Source: Lodderomyces elongisporus (lineage: Eukaryota > Ascomycota > Pichiomycetes > Serinales > Debaryomycetaceae). From it: a DNA stretch of 64,000 nt. The notes beneath the pieces were generated by a model. That model saw only the letters and a list, made by a program, of their open reading frames with translations, did no database searches and was not told the DNA's origin. The position numbers and the translations under genes were made by a program. Positions within the stretch are counted from its first letter, which is position 1. Every line of letters begins with the position of its first letter. Below are positions 43,225 to 54,018 of the stretch, piece by piece. The DNA is taken from assembly GCF_030384665.1 (NCBI RefSeq), contig NC_083673.1:62001-126000 (forward strand), given 5' to 3'.

Positions 43225-45513
43225 ATGTCGGCAAAAACTCTTTACGATAAAGTTTTTGATGATCATGTGGTCCTCAAGGACACATCATATTTGCTTTTCA
43301 TCGATAGACACTTGATTCATGAAGTGACATCGCCACAAGCATTCGAAGGTATGCAACAAGCAGGACGTACAGTGCGTCGTCCAGACTGTACTCTTGCCAC
43401 TGTTGATCACAATATTCCAACAATTTCGAGAAAGAATTTCAAAAACGTTGATACATTTATTGAACAGGATGATTCGAGACTTCAAGTGAAGACCTTGGAA
43501 AAGAATGTGAAGGAATTCAACATTCCATACTTTGGAATGAGGGATGACAGGCAAGGTATTGTCCATGTTGTTGGACCAGAACAAGGTTTCACACTACCAG
43601 GTACCACAGTTGTGTGTGGTGACTCGCATACATCAACTCATGGTGCATTTGGTGCTCTAGCATTTGGTATTGGTACTTCAGAGGTTGAACATGTCTTGGC
43701 AACACAAACAATCATTCAAACAAAATCCAAGAATATGAGGATATTTGTTGACGGGTCATTGAGTGAGGGTATCACTTCCAAGGATCTTGTCTTGCATGTT
43801 ATTGGAGTCATTGGTACTGCTGGTGGTACTGGATGTGTTATTGAGTTTGCAGGTAAGGCTATTGAAGATTTGTCCATGGAGGCAAGAATGTCGATATGTA
43901 ATATGGCCATTGAAGCTGGTGCTCGTGCCGGTATGATCAAGCCAGATCAAACTACATTTGACTACATAAAGGGAAGACCATTGGCTCCAAAAGGTGAGCA
44001 ATGGGAGAAAGCTTTAAAGTACTGGAAGACATTGTACTCTGACCCAGGTGCAAAGTTCGATTACGATATAAAGATTGCTGCTAAAGATATCGTTCCCACA
44101 ATCACATGGGGTAACTCACCTCAAGATGCATTGCCAATTAGTGCCAAGGTACCAGATCCAGCAAATGTAAGTGATCCAATTAAGAAAGAAGGTATGTTGA
44201 GAGCTTTGAAATATCAAGGTTTAGAACCAAATACACCATTGAAGGATATCAAGATTGATAAAGCTTTCATTGGATCGTGTACCAACTCAAGAATAGAAGA
44301 TTTGAGGGCTGCGGCAAAAGTGGCTAAAGGTCACCACAAAGCGCCCAATGTGAAGCAAGTTTTGGTTGTTCCAGGATCAGGTCTTATTAAAACACAAGCT
44401 GAAAAGGAAGGTTTGGACAAGATTTTCGAAGCAGCTGGTTTTGATTGGAGAGAAGCTGGATGTTCGATGTGTTTAGGAATGAACCCAGATATTCTTGATC
44501 CAGAAGAGAGATGTGCTTCGACGTCGAATAGAAATTTCGAAGGTCGTCAAGGTGCAAGATCAAGAACACATTTGATGTCACCAGCAATGGCTGCAGCTGC
44601 AGCCATCAAGGGTCATTTCACTGATATCCGTGAATTTGACTATGTTGGTAATGATGAACCACACATTGCTATTAGTGATGATGAAAACGACGAGAAGGAA
44701 GATAAAGAATTACAAGATGCAGTTTACGACCACGAAAAGGAACCCATGAGTGATGACGACGATTCATTCTCGGTTGAGGATGAAAGGATAAATGATGTTC
44801 CAGAAACTACTGGTGGGTTTGGATTGGAAAAGTTCACCAAATTCACCGGTATTGCAGCTCCACTTCACAAGGCTAATGTGGACACCGATGCCATTATTCC
44901 TAAGCAATTTTTGAAAACCATCAAACGTACTGGTTTAAAGGATGGTTTGTTTTATGAGGCTAGGTTTGTCAAATCCAATGGTAAAGATGTGGAAACCGAC
45001 TTTATTCTTAATCAGGAACCATACAGGAAAGCCGAAATTTTGGTTGTTACTGGTGACAACTTTGGTTGTGGTTCCTCTAGAGAGCATGCACCATGGGCAT
45101 TGAAGGACTTTGGTATCAAATCAATCATTGCACCATCATTTGGTGACATTTTCTACAACAACTCATTCAAAAACTTTTTGCTCCCAATTAGATTGCCACA
45201 AGAAGTTATTGAATCGAAGTTGATCCCACATATCGAAAACAAATTGACCATTGATTTGCCAAATCAACAAATTAGAGATGGTACTACTGATGAGGTTTTG
45301 GTTGAGAAATTTGAAGTTGAAGAGTTTAGAAAGCATTGTTTAGTGAATGGTTTGGATGATATTGGATTGACTTTGCAAAAAGAAAAACACATTGTGGAAT
45401 ATGAAGCCAAGAGAAGAGACAAATTTTCTTTTCTTGAAGGTGGATCAAAATTGGTGAAGCCAATCAAAGGTTCTAAAAAGAGCAAGTTTGGTCTCAAGAC
45501 TCCAGAATGGTAA
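43225..45513 (+). CDS. LEU1: 3-isopropylmalate dehydratase, fused LeuC-LeuD
   Basis: This 762-residue enzyme catalyses the second committed step of leucine biosynthesis, isomerising 2-isopropylmalate to 3-isopropylmalate with a [4Fe-4S] cluster in the cytosol. The N-terminal LeuC-like half carries cluster ligands Cys352 (IGSCTNSR) and Cys413/Cys416 ([10 protein letters not shown]), plus substrate/active-site blocks [20 protein letters not shown] and RNFEGRQG. The C-terminal LeuD-like swivelling half has [20 protein letters not shown] and the substrate loop [17 protein letters not shown]. Between them is an acidic linker of about 45 residues, richer in Asp/Glu than in many homologues. The ATG at 43225 gives [17 protein letters not shown] Leu3-type site lies upstream. 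Confidence 0.97.
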   Translation: MSAKTLYDKVFDDHVVLKDTSYLLFIDRHLIHEVTSPQAFEGMQQAGRTVRRPDCTLATVDHNIPTISRKNFKNVDTFIEQDDSRLQVKTLEKNVKEFNIPYFGMRDDRQGIVHVVGPEQGFTLPGTTVVCGDSHTSTHGAFGALAFGIGTSEVEHVLATQTIIQTKSKNMRIFVDGSLSEGITSKDLVLHVIGVIGTAGGTGCVIEFAGKAIEDLSMEARMSICNMAIEAGARAGMIKPDQTTFDYIKGRPLAPKGEQWEKALKYWKTLYSDPGAKFDYDIKIAAKDIVPTITWGNSPQDALPISAKVPDPANVSDPIKKEGMLRALKYQGLEPNTPLKDIKIDKAFIGSCTNSRIEDLRAAAKVAKGHHKAPNVKQVLVVPGSGLIKTQAEKEGLDKIFEAAGFDWREAGCSMCLGMNPDILDPEERCASTSNRNFEGRQGARSRTHLMSPAMAAAAAIKGHFTDIREFDYVGNDEPHIAISDDENDEKEDKELQDAVYDHEKEPMSDDDDSFSVEDERINDVPETTGGFGLEKFTKFTGIAAPLHKANVDTDAIIPKQFLKTIKRTGLKDGLFYEARFVKSNGKDVETDFILNQEPYRKAEILVVTGDNFGCGSSREHAPWALKDFGIKSIIAPSFGDIFYNNSFKNFLLPIRLPQEVIESKLIPHIENKLTIDLPNQQIRDGTTDEVLVEKFEVEEFRKHCLVNGLDDIGLTLQKEKHIVEYEAKRRDKFSFLEGGSKLVKPIKGSKKSKFGLKTPEW

Positions 45514-45705
45514 TGTATTCATTGAAGTGTGTATCTATTTAATTATTTAATGTCATTATATTATATTTCCCTTTTTTTTTGTAGTCTCATTTTATACTGT
45601 TTGTACTGCACACACTCTCATTTCAATATCACAAATGTATATACATATATATAAATATATACATATATATATATTATTATTACACTGTCTTGTCTTCTAT
45701 AAAAT

Positions 45706-46947
45706 TTATTCTACTCTATCGGACATAACCTGCTTCACTGGCTCGGAGTCGCCATATAGGTTATGCTGTTGTATATATCTGATTACAGAATTGGGCAAAA
45801 GGTACTGTACGGACATGCCTCGTCTGATAAACAATCGTATTTTGGTCGAGGAGATATCATTGTAGATCAATTGCTTGATAACCAAGATATTTTTCCTGTG
45901 TTCGTACATGATATCGTGACTCAATAGGAAACTTCTTACATCTGACCCTGTGCGTTCAACAATGAGGCAGCCATATCTGCCCAAGATATGATGGAGGTCG
46001 AAATCTGCCCATACATCTGGTTCACCCATGGATTCAATCAAGTCGCCGCCTGCCAAAAGCATAATCTTGACGCCTCTTTTCTGGCCTGACTTGGTCATTA
46101 CACCGCCTCGCTTAATATTAATCTCTTCATTAAAGTGGTCCAAAACCAATGCAGTTCTCGTATACCTTGGTTGTAAAGATTCCCAGGCATCCACCATAAG
46201 CCAGCTTGATGTTCGCTCGCACGCCAACTCGCACATTCGTACTCTATGGTGCGCCAGAGCCAAGCCTTGTTTCTTGTAGTTTGATGATACGGGGCTGAAA
46301 TATCCACCAACAACTTCAAATCTGGTCAGTTCCATTACTGCGTCCAATGCCATTTCAAACATTCGCAAGTGTAAATATGTTATTGGAGAGAAACTACCAC
46401 ACGCAACAATCACCAATGGTGATTTGGAGTCATCCAGCAATGTAGTGGCTAGCCGGTGTGTTGGGAAATGGTAATTGCTCAACTCTGTTGCTTGTCTTGT
46501 GATTCCGTGTGGCACTTCTTCCAAGTCGGCAATCTGTGAAGATCTCACTTGAATCGAAGGTGGGAGAATCTCTTTATCCGGGCGATCCGCTTCGTATTTC
46601 GTAAAAATTTTTCCGTCATTTTCTTTTGCGTCAACTTTCTTCTTGACTTCTTCTTCTTCTTCGTCAGAGGACGAGTTGATCAACTCGGTATGTTTCCTAG
46701 GTATTTTTGAAATATATTTGGAGTCGGCATCGTAGGATGCACTATCAAAGGATTTGTGTGAGGCTGCGCTGGGTCTTGTATGAGTGGCAGCCGGGTGTGG
46801 CGCTGGATCATCCAATGCCTCTCCCAAGTCTTCCATTACAAATGGTTGTATTGGCGTATTGTGGGGGATCTTGTGCAGTGGAGCAGTAGGCTCAAAGTTT
46901 TTAGTTAGTGACGGTGGAGTGAAGTTGGGATCGTTTGTTGGGTCCAT
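45706..46947 (-). CDS. NMA1: Nicotinamide-nucleotide adenylyltransferase (NMNAT)
   Basis: This 413-residue protein joins NMN (or nicotinate mononucleotide) and ATP to make NAD or its deamido form. The catalytic nucleotidyltransferase fold begins near residue 177 with LVIVACGSFSPITYLHLRMF, where GSFSPITYLHLR is the GxFxPxxxxH motif, and closes with ISSTKIRLFIRRGMSVQYLL, the (S/T)STxxR motif (about 365-372). WLMVDAWESLQ and LLAGGDLIESMGEPDVWA are typical substrate-binding segments. The N-terminal 150 residues are a disordered Ser/Asp/Glu region not required for the fold. The start is the first in-frame ATG (MDPTNDPNFT). It converges on LEU1 with about 190 bp between them. NMA1 and NMA2 are not separable here. 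Confidence 0.94.
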   Translation of the reverse strand: MDPTNDPNFTPPSLTKNFEPTAPLHKIPHNTPIQPFVMEDLGEALDDPAPHPAATHTRPSAASHKSFDSASYDADSKYISKIPRKHTELINSSSDEEEEEVKKKVDAKENDGKIFTKYEADRPDKEILPPSIQVRSSQIADLEEVPHGITRQATELSNYHFPTHRLATTLLDDSKSPLVIVACGSFSPITYLHLRMFEMALDAVMELTRFEVVGGYFSPVSSNYKKQGLALAHHRVRMCELACERTSSWLMVDAWESLQPRYTRTALVLDHFNEEINIKRGGVMTKSGQKRGVKIMLLAGGDLIESMGEPDVWADFDLHHILGRYGCLIVERTGSDVRSFLLSHDIMYEHRKNILVIKQLIYNDISSTKIRLFIRRGMSVQYLLPNSVIRYIQQHNLYGDSEPVKQVMSDRVE

Positions 46948-48354
46948 CTGCCAGAGCTTGGTAAAAAAAAACAATTGGTTTTGCTAGGATTTAAGTTGCT
47001 TTACAAAATTGAAGTCGCCAAAGGAATGGTTAGTGAGTAAATTCGAATGAATATGTATATATACTTTAATATATATATATATGAATGAATAAATACCAAT
47101 CTTTTGAATGTTTGTGGGTATCTATAAAGCTCTGGCTTAGCTTGTGCTTCCCTTTATCCGCGTGGAAAGTGAAGTGGTTGAGGGTTTTTTTTTTCTTTTA
47201 AATTTTTTAATTTTTAATTTTGTATCCTCCTTTTTCACTTCTTTTTTTTTTTTTTCGTTGTTCTTGTTCTTGTTTTGTAGTAAACTTCTTGTTCACAATA
47301 ATAAAACGTTATCTTTAATTTTTTTTTATATTTTTATTTTTTATTTTTTTTTATTTTTTATTTTCTTCGGAATGCTGTGGATCCCCCCTCCCTCCCCTCT
47401 TCAGCAGAAGACACAATTTGTTTACAAAATTTCTTGTTGTCTCCACAGAAATGAACAATACAAAAAAAGGAAGGAAGCGAAAGAAAGAAAAAAAGAAATG
47501 TTAAGCACCAATAATTTCTGACTCATGTCACGAGACCCTCACGAGAAACTCACGAGACCCCCCCCCCACTTCTCATCACCACACACACACACATACACAT
47601 ACACACATATACACATACACACATTGAAACTATTCACCCCCACTCACAATGAAACACAAGGCGAACTCCGCCCCATCATTACTAGAATCATTAACCAGCA
47701 TCAAAATCAAACCCCACAAACCATTTTATAGTCTGCCATTGGATACAACTAAAAAAAATAAAAGATCTTGGGTATGAGAAGATTGGTGTTCCAAAGAGTG
47801 TTCTTTTTTTTTTCAATTATATAAGGAGATGTGAATTTTGGATAATTCAAAGTTCCTTTTAACAATCTTCTACTTGTAAAAGTAATAATGGTTAGGAGAA
47901 ATCGGACAGCTGTTATTACTGTTGTAGAATGTTTTTTTGGTAAACTTAAAGTTTTAAATTTCCTACAAATTTACTCAAGTTCATTATCCAACATTCAATC
48001 TTACTAGTTTTTTATCTTTGTCCTCTTCAAAGTTCAACTGCAATTAACTAAAGAAGTGTTTTGAAAACTTTGGAAATTCCAAGTGGGGCTTGAGAATGCC
48101 GCACGCAAATTAACCAAAAAAAAAAATACTAACAAATTTCACTCCTCTCTCTCTCTCTTTCTCAAAAAAAAAACGCTCGGAAAACAAAAGCCAAAAAAAA
48201 AAAACAAAAAAAATCAGTTTCTCCACTTTGAATTTCTACATCACATCTTTGGCAAAAGTCCCCTCCCCCCTCCCGAAAAAAAAAAAGAAGAGGAAGTTGA
48301 GGGAAATTTACAAACACAGATCAACTCCGAAAGTTTGTTATAAGTATAGGTGTA
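46948..48354. other. Intergenic between divergent NMA1 and a twin Cx9C gene
   Basis: About 1.4 kb without a gene. It holds TATATA runs near 47060-47090, T-homopolymers and (TTTTTA)n near 47320-47365, a C9 stretch near 47560, ACACAT-type repeats at 47580-47625 and A-homopolymers at 48115-48290. Confidence 0.55.
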
Positions 48355-48540
48355 ATGACTAAGGTTCAGAAAGTTAGACCAGCAAGAAAATTACTTACGG
48401 CTGCTTCGCAATGCTCACAATATGGTATAGAGTACGGTAATTGTGTTTTACAAAAGTACCAGACGATAAAGAATGGTGATTGCCAACAAGAATTTCAAAG
48501 GTTCAAAACTTGTGTAAATGAAAACATGGCAAAAAGATAG
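48355..48540 (+). CDS. Twin Cx9C (CHCH) mitochondrial protein, complex I assembly-factor-like
   Basis: This 61-residue protein has four cysteines at 20, 30, 43 and 53, giving a C-X9-C pair twice (CSQYGIEYGNC and CQQEFQRFKTC), the twin Cx9C pattern of small intermembrane-space proteins imported by Mia40. A basic N-terminus (VQKVRPARKLL) precedes them. The spacing and very short length resemble the NDUFAF8 family, complex I assembly factors. CTG-clade yeasts have complex I, unlike S. cerevisiae, which would fit. Other small CHCH families (Cmc-type) cannot be excluded. The start ATG begins MTKVQKVRPA. A 900-bp region separates it from the next gene. The frame is short, but its composition and conserved spacing make it convincing. 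Confidence 0.75.
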   Translation: MTKVQKVRPARKLLTAASQCSQYGIEYGNCVLQKYQTIKNGDCQQEFQRFKTCVNENMAKR

Positions 48541-49442
48541 AATTACACTGAAAAACGGATTAGAATACAAAGCGATGCAGTATAATCTTTGGGCATTACC
48601 CATCCTCATCCAGCCTCATACAGAATCACTCATCCTCACCAAGCATTGCTAACTTTAACTTGGATCAACGCTTTGAGCTAAGCTTTACGCAAAATAATGT
48701 CTTTATTGTCCCCAAAATCAATCAACGATTCTCAATAAATGCTGAATTGCCATCAGCAATCTGTTGTTCACACTAGACAAAGAAACACTTAGCTAAAAGA
48801 GAATAGAGACGACATCAATGAGCCACTTGACAAAAAAACAGACCTTGTTTTTCTTTGAAGTTCAAGTTTGGTTAAATATTACTATTATAGATCTAATTAG
48901 TATTTGTTATAAAACTTTTATCCTTATTTTCCTTCGTTTTCTTTTCCCTTTCTTTCCCTTTCTTTCCCTTTCTTTTCCCTTTCTTTTCCCTTTCTTTCCC
49001 TTTCTTTCCCTTTCCCTTCTTCTTTTACCTACCCATCGCGCGACTCCCCACGTTTCGGCTAAATAGATAGGTTTTTCAATTCCCTCCCCAGGTCGTGTAT
49101 AATTCACATACTCCTCACTATTTTGCTGTCCCTCTCTCTCATTCTCTCTTTCTCTCAAGTCGTAACCGTTGCAACGAGATTCACATGCAACTTGTACATT
49201 CACATCATTCGATCCAGTTTCCTTTCTATTCCAGTCTACCTTTTTCTTTAAAAAAAACACCACCACCTGAGAAAATACGATAATATTGTTCCAATAACTG
49301 CATTAACAACAATAGAGTTAACAAAATAAAAAATAAAAAATAATAAAAGAAATTAAAGAAGAATATAGTCAAGCAAAGATTGTCACCAAAGATTGTTTTA
49401 AAGTTTGCAGTCCCATTTCTGTATTTTGCCTCTAATCACATT
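48541..49442. other. Intergenic: CHCH 3' flank and PXA2 promoter
   Basis: About 900 bp without a gene. It contains a TTTCCC/TTTTCCC tandem array (about 48940-49020) and a CT-rich segment near 49130-49155. Open frames across the repeat are low complexity. Confidence 0.6.
48940..49020. repeat. (TTTCCC)n / (TTTTCCC)n tandem array
   Basis: Around ten units of TTTCCC with occasional extra T (5-7 bp units), strongly polypyrimidine on the plus strand. Confidence 0.9.
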
Positions 49443-51902
49443 ATGATTAACATCTCGCGATTAGCAGGATACAACAAGGAGGATATCAAAAATATCCTTC
49501 TCTTGTTACAGGAGTTTGTCATTACGTACAAGGACAACAAGGTCAAGCTTAATTATCAATCACGGCCCGTGATCCTATTCTTTAGTACAATCATTGCCAC
49601 TGCTGGATTTGGCTTTTATTTCACTATCCGAAATGTCATATCCAAGTATAACGAGTACCTCCTCAATAGGAGAATGAGACGTCCTAGTCTTATAAGACAA
49701 TCCTCCAATATCTTGAAAAATGGGTCGAGAGAAATTTTTATCAATAAAGGCAAAGATAGAGTAACCAGGATCATCATCCCTAAACCCAATAACGACCAAT
49801 ATGCTGCAGACAAGTACTTGTACAAGGACTTTGAACGGAATCAAAAATTGTTGCAGCAACTGCAGAAAAATGTACTTTTCAGCTCAAGATTCTTGAACCA
49901 GCTTGCCATCATTTGGCGGATATTGATTCCGAAATTTTATTGCAAAAATACATCATTATTGCTTTCACAGTGTTTTTTTTTAATCTTTAGAACATGGCTT
50001 TCTTTGCTTGTTGCTAAACTAGATGGTCAGATTGTCAAGAACTTGATTGCAGCAAATGGGAAAAAGTTTAGTCGTGATTTGATTTATTGGCTATTGATTG
50101 CATTCCCAGCATCCTATACTAATGCTGCAATAAAGTACTTGGATCAAAGATTAGCACTTGGCTTTAGAACCAATTTGACAAGGTACATTCATGACATGTA
50201 TCTTGACAAGACCATGGCATACTATAAGATTGGATTGGGAAGTAGCGACATTCAGAACATCGATCAATACATCACAGATGACGTCACCAAGTTTTGCTCA
50301 TCCTTGACCTCATTGTTCTCCTCCATGGGTAAGCCATTTATTGACTTGATATTCTTTTCAGTGTATTTGAGAGATAATTTGGGAAGCGGAGCCATCCTCG
50401 GTATTTTTGCCAATTATTTTGCTACTGCAATCATGTTGAAAAAAGCAACTCCTGCATTTGGTAAATTGTCTGCTAAAAGAACACACCTTGAAGGTGTTTA
50501 CTTTAATGAACACCTCAACATCATGACCAACTGTGAAGAAATTGGCTTTTATAAAGGTTCTTTGATTGAAAAAACAAAATTGAAGGAAAACTTTGATAAA
50601 TTGATGAGTCATGTGAGTAAGGAGATCAACACGAGTTTTTGGTATTCTATAATTGAAGATTATGTTTTGAAATATACTTGGTCAGCATGGGGTTACTTTT
50701 TTGCTGGTTTACCGGTATTTTTAGATGAGTTTTGGCCAGCGGCTTCGACTGAAACAGGTGGGAAAGAAGTTGGCTCTGGTTCTGGTTCTGGTTCAGCAAG
50801 TGGGAAAAACCAGGCTTCCGAATTGGCTAGCGAAAGGAAGAATATGAGACAGTTTATCACAAACAAAAGACTTTTGTTATCCTTGGCCGATGCTGGATCA
50901 AGATTGATGTACTCAATTAAAGATGTAAATACATTAACTGGGTACACTGATAGGGTGTTTGATTTGTTGACACAATTGCAACGTGTGCATTCACCAAGAT
51001 TTGATTATGGTGACAAGATGGGTATTGCTGATATCCATGGAACAATACAAAATAATTATCCCGATGGATTACGATTTGAAAATATTCCTGTGATTATTCC
51101 TACTGCCGAAGGTTCTGAATATCCACCCTTGGTTGATAATTTGAAATTCCAGATCAAGAATCGAAACATGTTGATTTTGGGATCCAATGGTAGTGGTAAG
51201 ACCTCAATAGCAAGAATCATAGCTGGTTTATGGCCATTGTACAGGGGTCTTCTTTCGAAACCAAATGATGATGACATTTTCTATCTCCCACAAAAGACGT
51301 ATTTCACAACTGGTAATTTGCGTGATCAAATCATTTACCCTCACACATATGTTGAAATGCTTGAAATGGGCTATAATGACGATTACTTGTACCATATTTT
51401 ACGAGAAGTAAAGCTTGAATATCTTTTGCAAAGAGAAGGTAATTTTAACGTAGTTAAGGATTGGAAGGATGTGTTTAGTGGTGGTGAGAAGCAGAGAATG
51501 AGTATTGCTAGAGTATTGTTTAAGCATCCCAAATTAGTGGTTTTGGACGAGAGTACCAATGCCGTGAGTACTGATGTGGAAGATTACTTGTTTGAATTGC
51601 TTCAGCAGAAGAAGATTCCATTTATTACACTTTCGCACAGACCATTGCTTATGAAGTATCATGACTTTATTTTGGAGATAAAGGAAGGTGGCAACTGGAA
51701 ATTACACGATTTGACCAGTGAAGAGAACTTGAAGAGTATTGATAATGAGATCCATGAGATTGAAGAGAAGATTGCTCAGACTGAGAAATGGGAAAAGAGA
51801 AAAGATGAGATCAACCAATACTTGGATGGTCATTTTGACGATATTTCAATGGAAAGCTCAATTGATCTTTCTGGGAAAGATATTAAAGTAGGTTCAGCCT
51901 AG
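49443..51902 (+). CDS. PXA2: Peroxisomal ABC half-transporter, subfamily D (Pxa2-like)
   Basis: This 819-residue half-transporter matches the ABCD/ALD family, which imports activated long-chain fatty acids into peroxisomes, in yeast as a Pxa1-Pxa2 heterodimer. It has an N-terminal hydrophobic segment (about 43-65), then the membrane domain with KLDGQIVKNLI, FRTNLTRYIHDMYL, FFSVYLRDNLGSG and the EAA-like loop TNCEEIGFYKG. One ATP-binding domain follows, with Walker A GSNGSGKTS (about 580-588), signature FSGGEKQR (about 678-685) and Walker B LVVLDEST (about 698-705). A short coiled coil ends the protein. A Gly/Ser repeat (GSGSGSGSASG) is inserted between the membrane and ATP domains. The start is the first ATG in frame (MINISRLAGY). 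Pxa1 versus Pxa2 is a judgement and could be reversed. Confidence 0.85.
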   Translation: MINISRLAGYNKEDIKNILLLLQEFVITYKDNKVKLNYQSRPVILFFSTIIATAGFGFYFTIRNVISKYNEYLLNRRMRRPSLIRQSSNILKNGSREIFINKGKDRVTRIIIPKPNNDQYAADKYLYKDFERNQKLLQQLQKNVLFSSRFLNQLAIIWRILIPKFYCKNTSLLLSQCFFLIFRTWLSLLVAKLDGQIVKNLIAANGKKFSRDLIYWLLIAFPASYTNAAIKYLDQRLALGFRTNLTRYIHDMYLDKTMAYYKIGLGSSDIQNIDQYITDDVTKFCSSLTSLFSSMGKPFIDLIFFSVYLRDNLGSGAILGIFANYFATAIMLKKATPAFGKLSAKRTHLEGVYFNEHLNIMTNCEEIGFYKGSLIEKTKLKENFDKLMSHVSKEINTSFWYSIIEDYVLKYTWSAWGYFFAGLPVFLDEFWPAASTETGGKEVGSGSGSGSASGKNQASELASERKNMRQFITNKRLLLSLADAGSRLMYSIKDVNTLTGYTDRVFDLLTQLQRVHSPRFDYGDKMGIADIHGTIQNNYPDGLRFENIPVIIPTAEGSEYPPLVDNLKFQIKNRNMLILGSNGSGKTSIARIIAGLWPLYRGLLSKPNDDDIFYLPQKTYFTTGNLRDQIIYPHTYVEMLEMGYNDDYLYHILREVKLEYLLQREGNFNVVKDWKDVFSGGEKQRMSIARVLFKHPKLVVLDESTNAVSTDVEDYLFELLQQKKIPFITLSHRPLLMKYHDFILEIKEGGNWKLHDLTSEENLKSIDNEIHEIEEKIAQTEKWEKRKDEINQYLDGHFDDISMESSIDLSGKDIKVGSA

Positions 51903-52666
51903 AGATAAATATGTTAGCAATAATGTTTCCCACTAAAAAAAAAAATTAAACTTAAACATATATATGTATATTTACTACTACTCTTCTTTTTCTTTTTTTT
52001 TTTTGGAAAAGGGGGAGAGGGGGAGAGGGTTTCAACATAGGTAGTCTTTCCCTGTCTTTCACGTTGTATCGGATTACAACTCAATTAAGTTGTTGATCTG
52101 TTAAATTCAATATTTAGAGAAAGTAGGTGATATTTAAACACGTATTTTAATAGTTGAACACGTTTACTTATATTTGGAATTTTAATTTAAAACACCAGCA
52201 ACTCTTTGGGGCAAAAAAAAAGTCTCCAACAAATATGTGCACCAAAAAAAAAAATATATAGAAAAAAAAACAGAAAAAGAAATAAATGAATAAATGTTAT
52301 TTATGACATCTTTTTATATACACATATTTTTTATTATTATTTTTATTATAATTTTTTTTTTTTTTTGAAATAAAACAGTCAAAGCAAAGTAGTAGTAGTA
52401 GAAGAAGAAGAAGAAGAAGAGCGAGAGAGGGGGAGAGAGAGAGAGAGGAAAAAAACGCATTCCATCTGCTCAACTTTAACATACACGTCCTTAATTTTTT
52501 TTTTCTTTTTTCCCGCTATCTCCATCAAAGCATCTCAACAACCAACAACCAACAAATTAATAACCACCAATTTAACCATTTCAACCATTTCAACCATTTC
52601 ATCCACTTCAACCACTTCATTCACCTCATACCTATACACACTCATAAATAAAATACATACACACAG
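51903..52666. other. Intergenic: PXA2 3' flank and NAP1 promoter
   Basis: About 760 bp without a gene. It includes GGGAGAGGG near 52011-52029, many A-runs, AGTAGAAGAAGAAG-type purine tract at about 52390-52420, and the repeat CAACCATTT upstream of the NAP1 start. Confidence 0.55.
52573..52620. repeat. 9-bp tandem repeat (CAACCATTT and variants)
   Basis: About five units with ATTTC/ACTTC variation, ending roughly 45 bp before the NAP1 start codon, probably in its 5' UTR. Confidence 0.85.
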
Positions 52667-53956
52667 ATGACAGACCCAATCAAGTCCAAGAACGGAGACA
52701 TCTCCAAAGCACCAACGCCTCAGAACACTCCCGCTAGTGTGACCAACTCATACTTGAAATCGCAACCACCCACGGTGTCCACCATCGATGAAGTTAATGA
52801 AGACAAGATTGGTCAAACTTTGGCCAACAACCCAGCATTGCTCAGTATGATGCAAGGTAAACTAAATGATTTAGTCGGTAAAAGCAGTGGCTATGTTGCT
52901 AATTTGCCACTGGCTGTTAAGGACAGAATCTATGGCTTAAAGAGTATACAACAACAACAAATGAAACTAGAGGCTGAGTTCCAAAGAGAGTTATTGGAGT
53001 TGGAAAAGAAGTTTTTCAAAAAGTACGAACCACTTTATCAAAAGAGAAGAGAAATAATTGTTGGTGAAAAGGAGCCAACTGAGACTGAAGTTGAAGAAGG
53101 TAAGGCATTGGATGACTTGGATGCGGAAGATGAGGATGACGAGGATGAAGAAGAAGAGGAAGAGAAAGAAGAAGAAGAAGAAGGTGATGAAGATAGCAGC
53201 ACCAAGGGTATTCCAGGATTCTGGTTGACTTCATTGGAAAACCTCACTACTGTTTCTGAAACAATCACTGATCGTGACTCTGAGGTTTTGCAATATTTGA
53301 CCGATATCCGTATGGAGTACTTGTCTACCCCTGGTTTTAAACTTATTTTTGAGTTTGATGACAAGGAAAACCCATTTTTCACCAACAAACAGCTTACAAA
53401 GACATACCACTATCAAGCTGAGTTGGGATACAGTGGTGACTTTGTATATGATCATGCTACTGGTTGCGATATTGAGTGGACATCAAAGGAAAACAATACA
53501 ACCATCAACATTGAGAGAAGGAAACAGAGAAACAAGACCACTAAGCAAACAAGAACAATTGAAAAGTTGACACCTACTGAATCGTTTTTCAATTTCTTTG
53601 ACCCACCAAAACCACCAAAACGTGAAGAAGAGGGAGAAGAACATGACGAAGAAGACGATGATGATGATGAAGAAGAGGAAGATGAAGAGTTGGAAGCTAG
53701 ATTGGAGTTGGATTATCAATTGGGTGAAGAGATCAAAGATCGTTTGATTCCACGTGCAGTTGATTGGTTTACTGGAGATGCAGTTGATTTTGCATACCCT
53801 GACGAATTTGAAGGTGAGGAGGATGGTGAATATTCTGACGAGGATGGTAATGATGAAGATGATGACGAAGATGATGATGATGATGATGATAACGATGGTG
53901 AAGGTGATGCAGGAGCTGGTCAGAAACAACCTCCACCTGAATGTAAGCAACAATAA
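52667..53956 (+). CDS. NAP1: Nucleosome assembly protein 1, histone chaperone
   Basis: This 429-residue protein has the NAP domain: NNPALLSMMQGKLNDLVGKS near the start of the dimerisation helix, EFQRELLELEKKFFKKYEPL and YQKRREIIVG, then GIPGFWLTSLENLTTVSETI and IFEFDDKENPFFTNKQLTKT, and the C-terminal IKDRLIPRAVDWFTGDAVDF. Two acidic stretches are present, an internal Asp/Glu run (about 150-175) and a long Asp/Glu C-tail, as in the family. Nap1 binds H2A-H2B (and H3-H4), shuttling them for nucleosome assembly and aiding mitotic and cytoskeletal signalling. Codon 82 is CTG, of interest for the genetic code of this organism. The start is the first ATG after a TC/CA-rich leader. Confidence 0.97.
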   Translation: MTDPIKSKNGDISKAPTPQNTPASVTNSYLKSQPPTVSTIDEVNEDKIGQTLANNPALLSMMQGKLNDLVGKSSGYVANLPLAVKDRIYGLKSIQQQQMKLEAEFQRELLELEKKFFKKYEPLYQKRREIIVGEKEPTETEVEEGKALDDLDAEDEDDEDEEEEEEKEEEEEGDEDSSTKGIPGFWLTSLENLTTVSETITDRDSEVLQYLTDIRMEYLSTPGFKLIFEFDDKENPFFTNKQLTKTYHYQAELGYSGDFVYDHATGCDIEWTSKENNTTINIERRKQRNKTTKQTRTIEKLTPTESFFNFFDPPKPPKREEEGEEHDEEDDDDDEEEEDEELEARLELDYQLGEEIKDRLIPRAVDWFTGDAVDFAYPDEFEGEEDGEYSDEDGNDEDDDEDDDDDDDNDGEGDAGAGQKQPPPECKQQ

Positions 53957-53987
53957 TTTGGTGAGGGAGCAAAATGAAAAATAGGAG

Positions 53988-53989
<2 letters not shown>

Positions 53990-54017
<28 letters not shown>
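53990..54017. repeat. (GAAA)n microsatellite
   Basis: About seven tandem GAAA units shortly after the NAP1 stop. Confidence 0.9.

Positions 54018-54018
<1 letters not shown>

Noticed and set aside
48541..49442. Possible coding sequence across the TTTCCC array
   Set aside because: All open frames read simple repeats. No homology and poor start context.
53483..53953. 156-codon minus-strand frame inside NAP1
   Set aside because: Antisense shadow of the acidic NAP1 tail, rich in Ile/Phe because of GAT/GAA composition.
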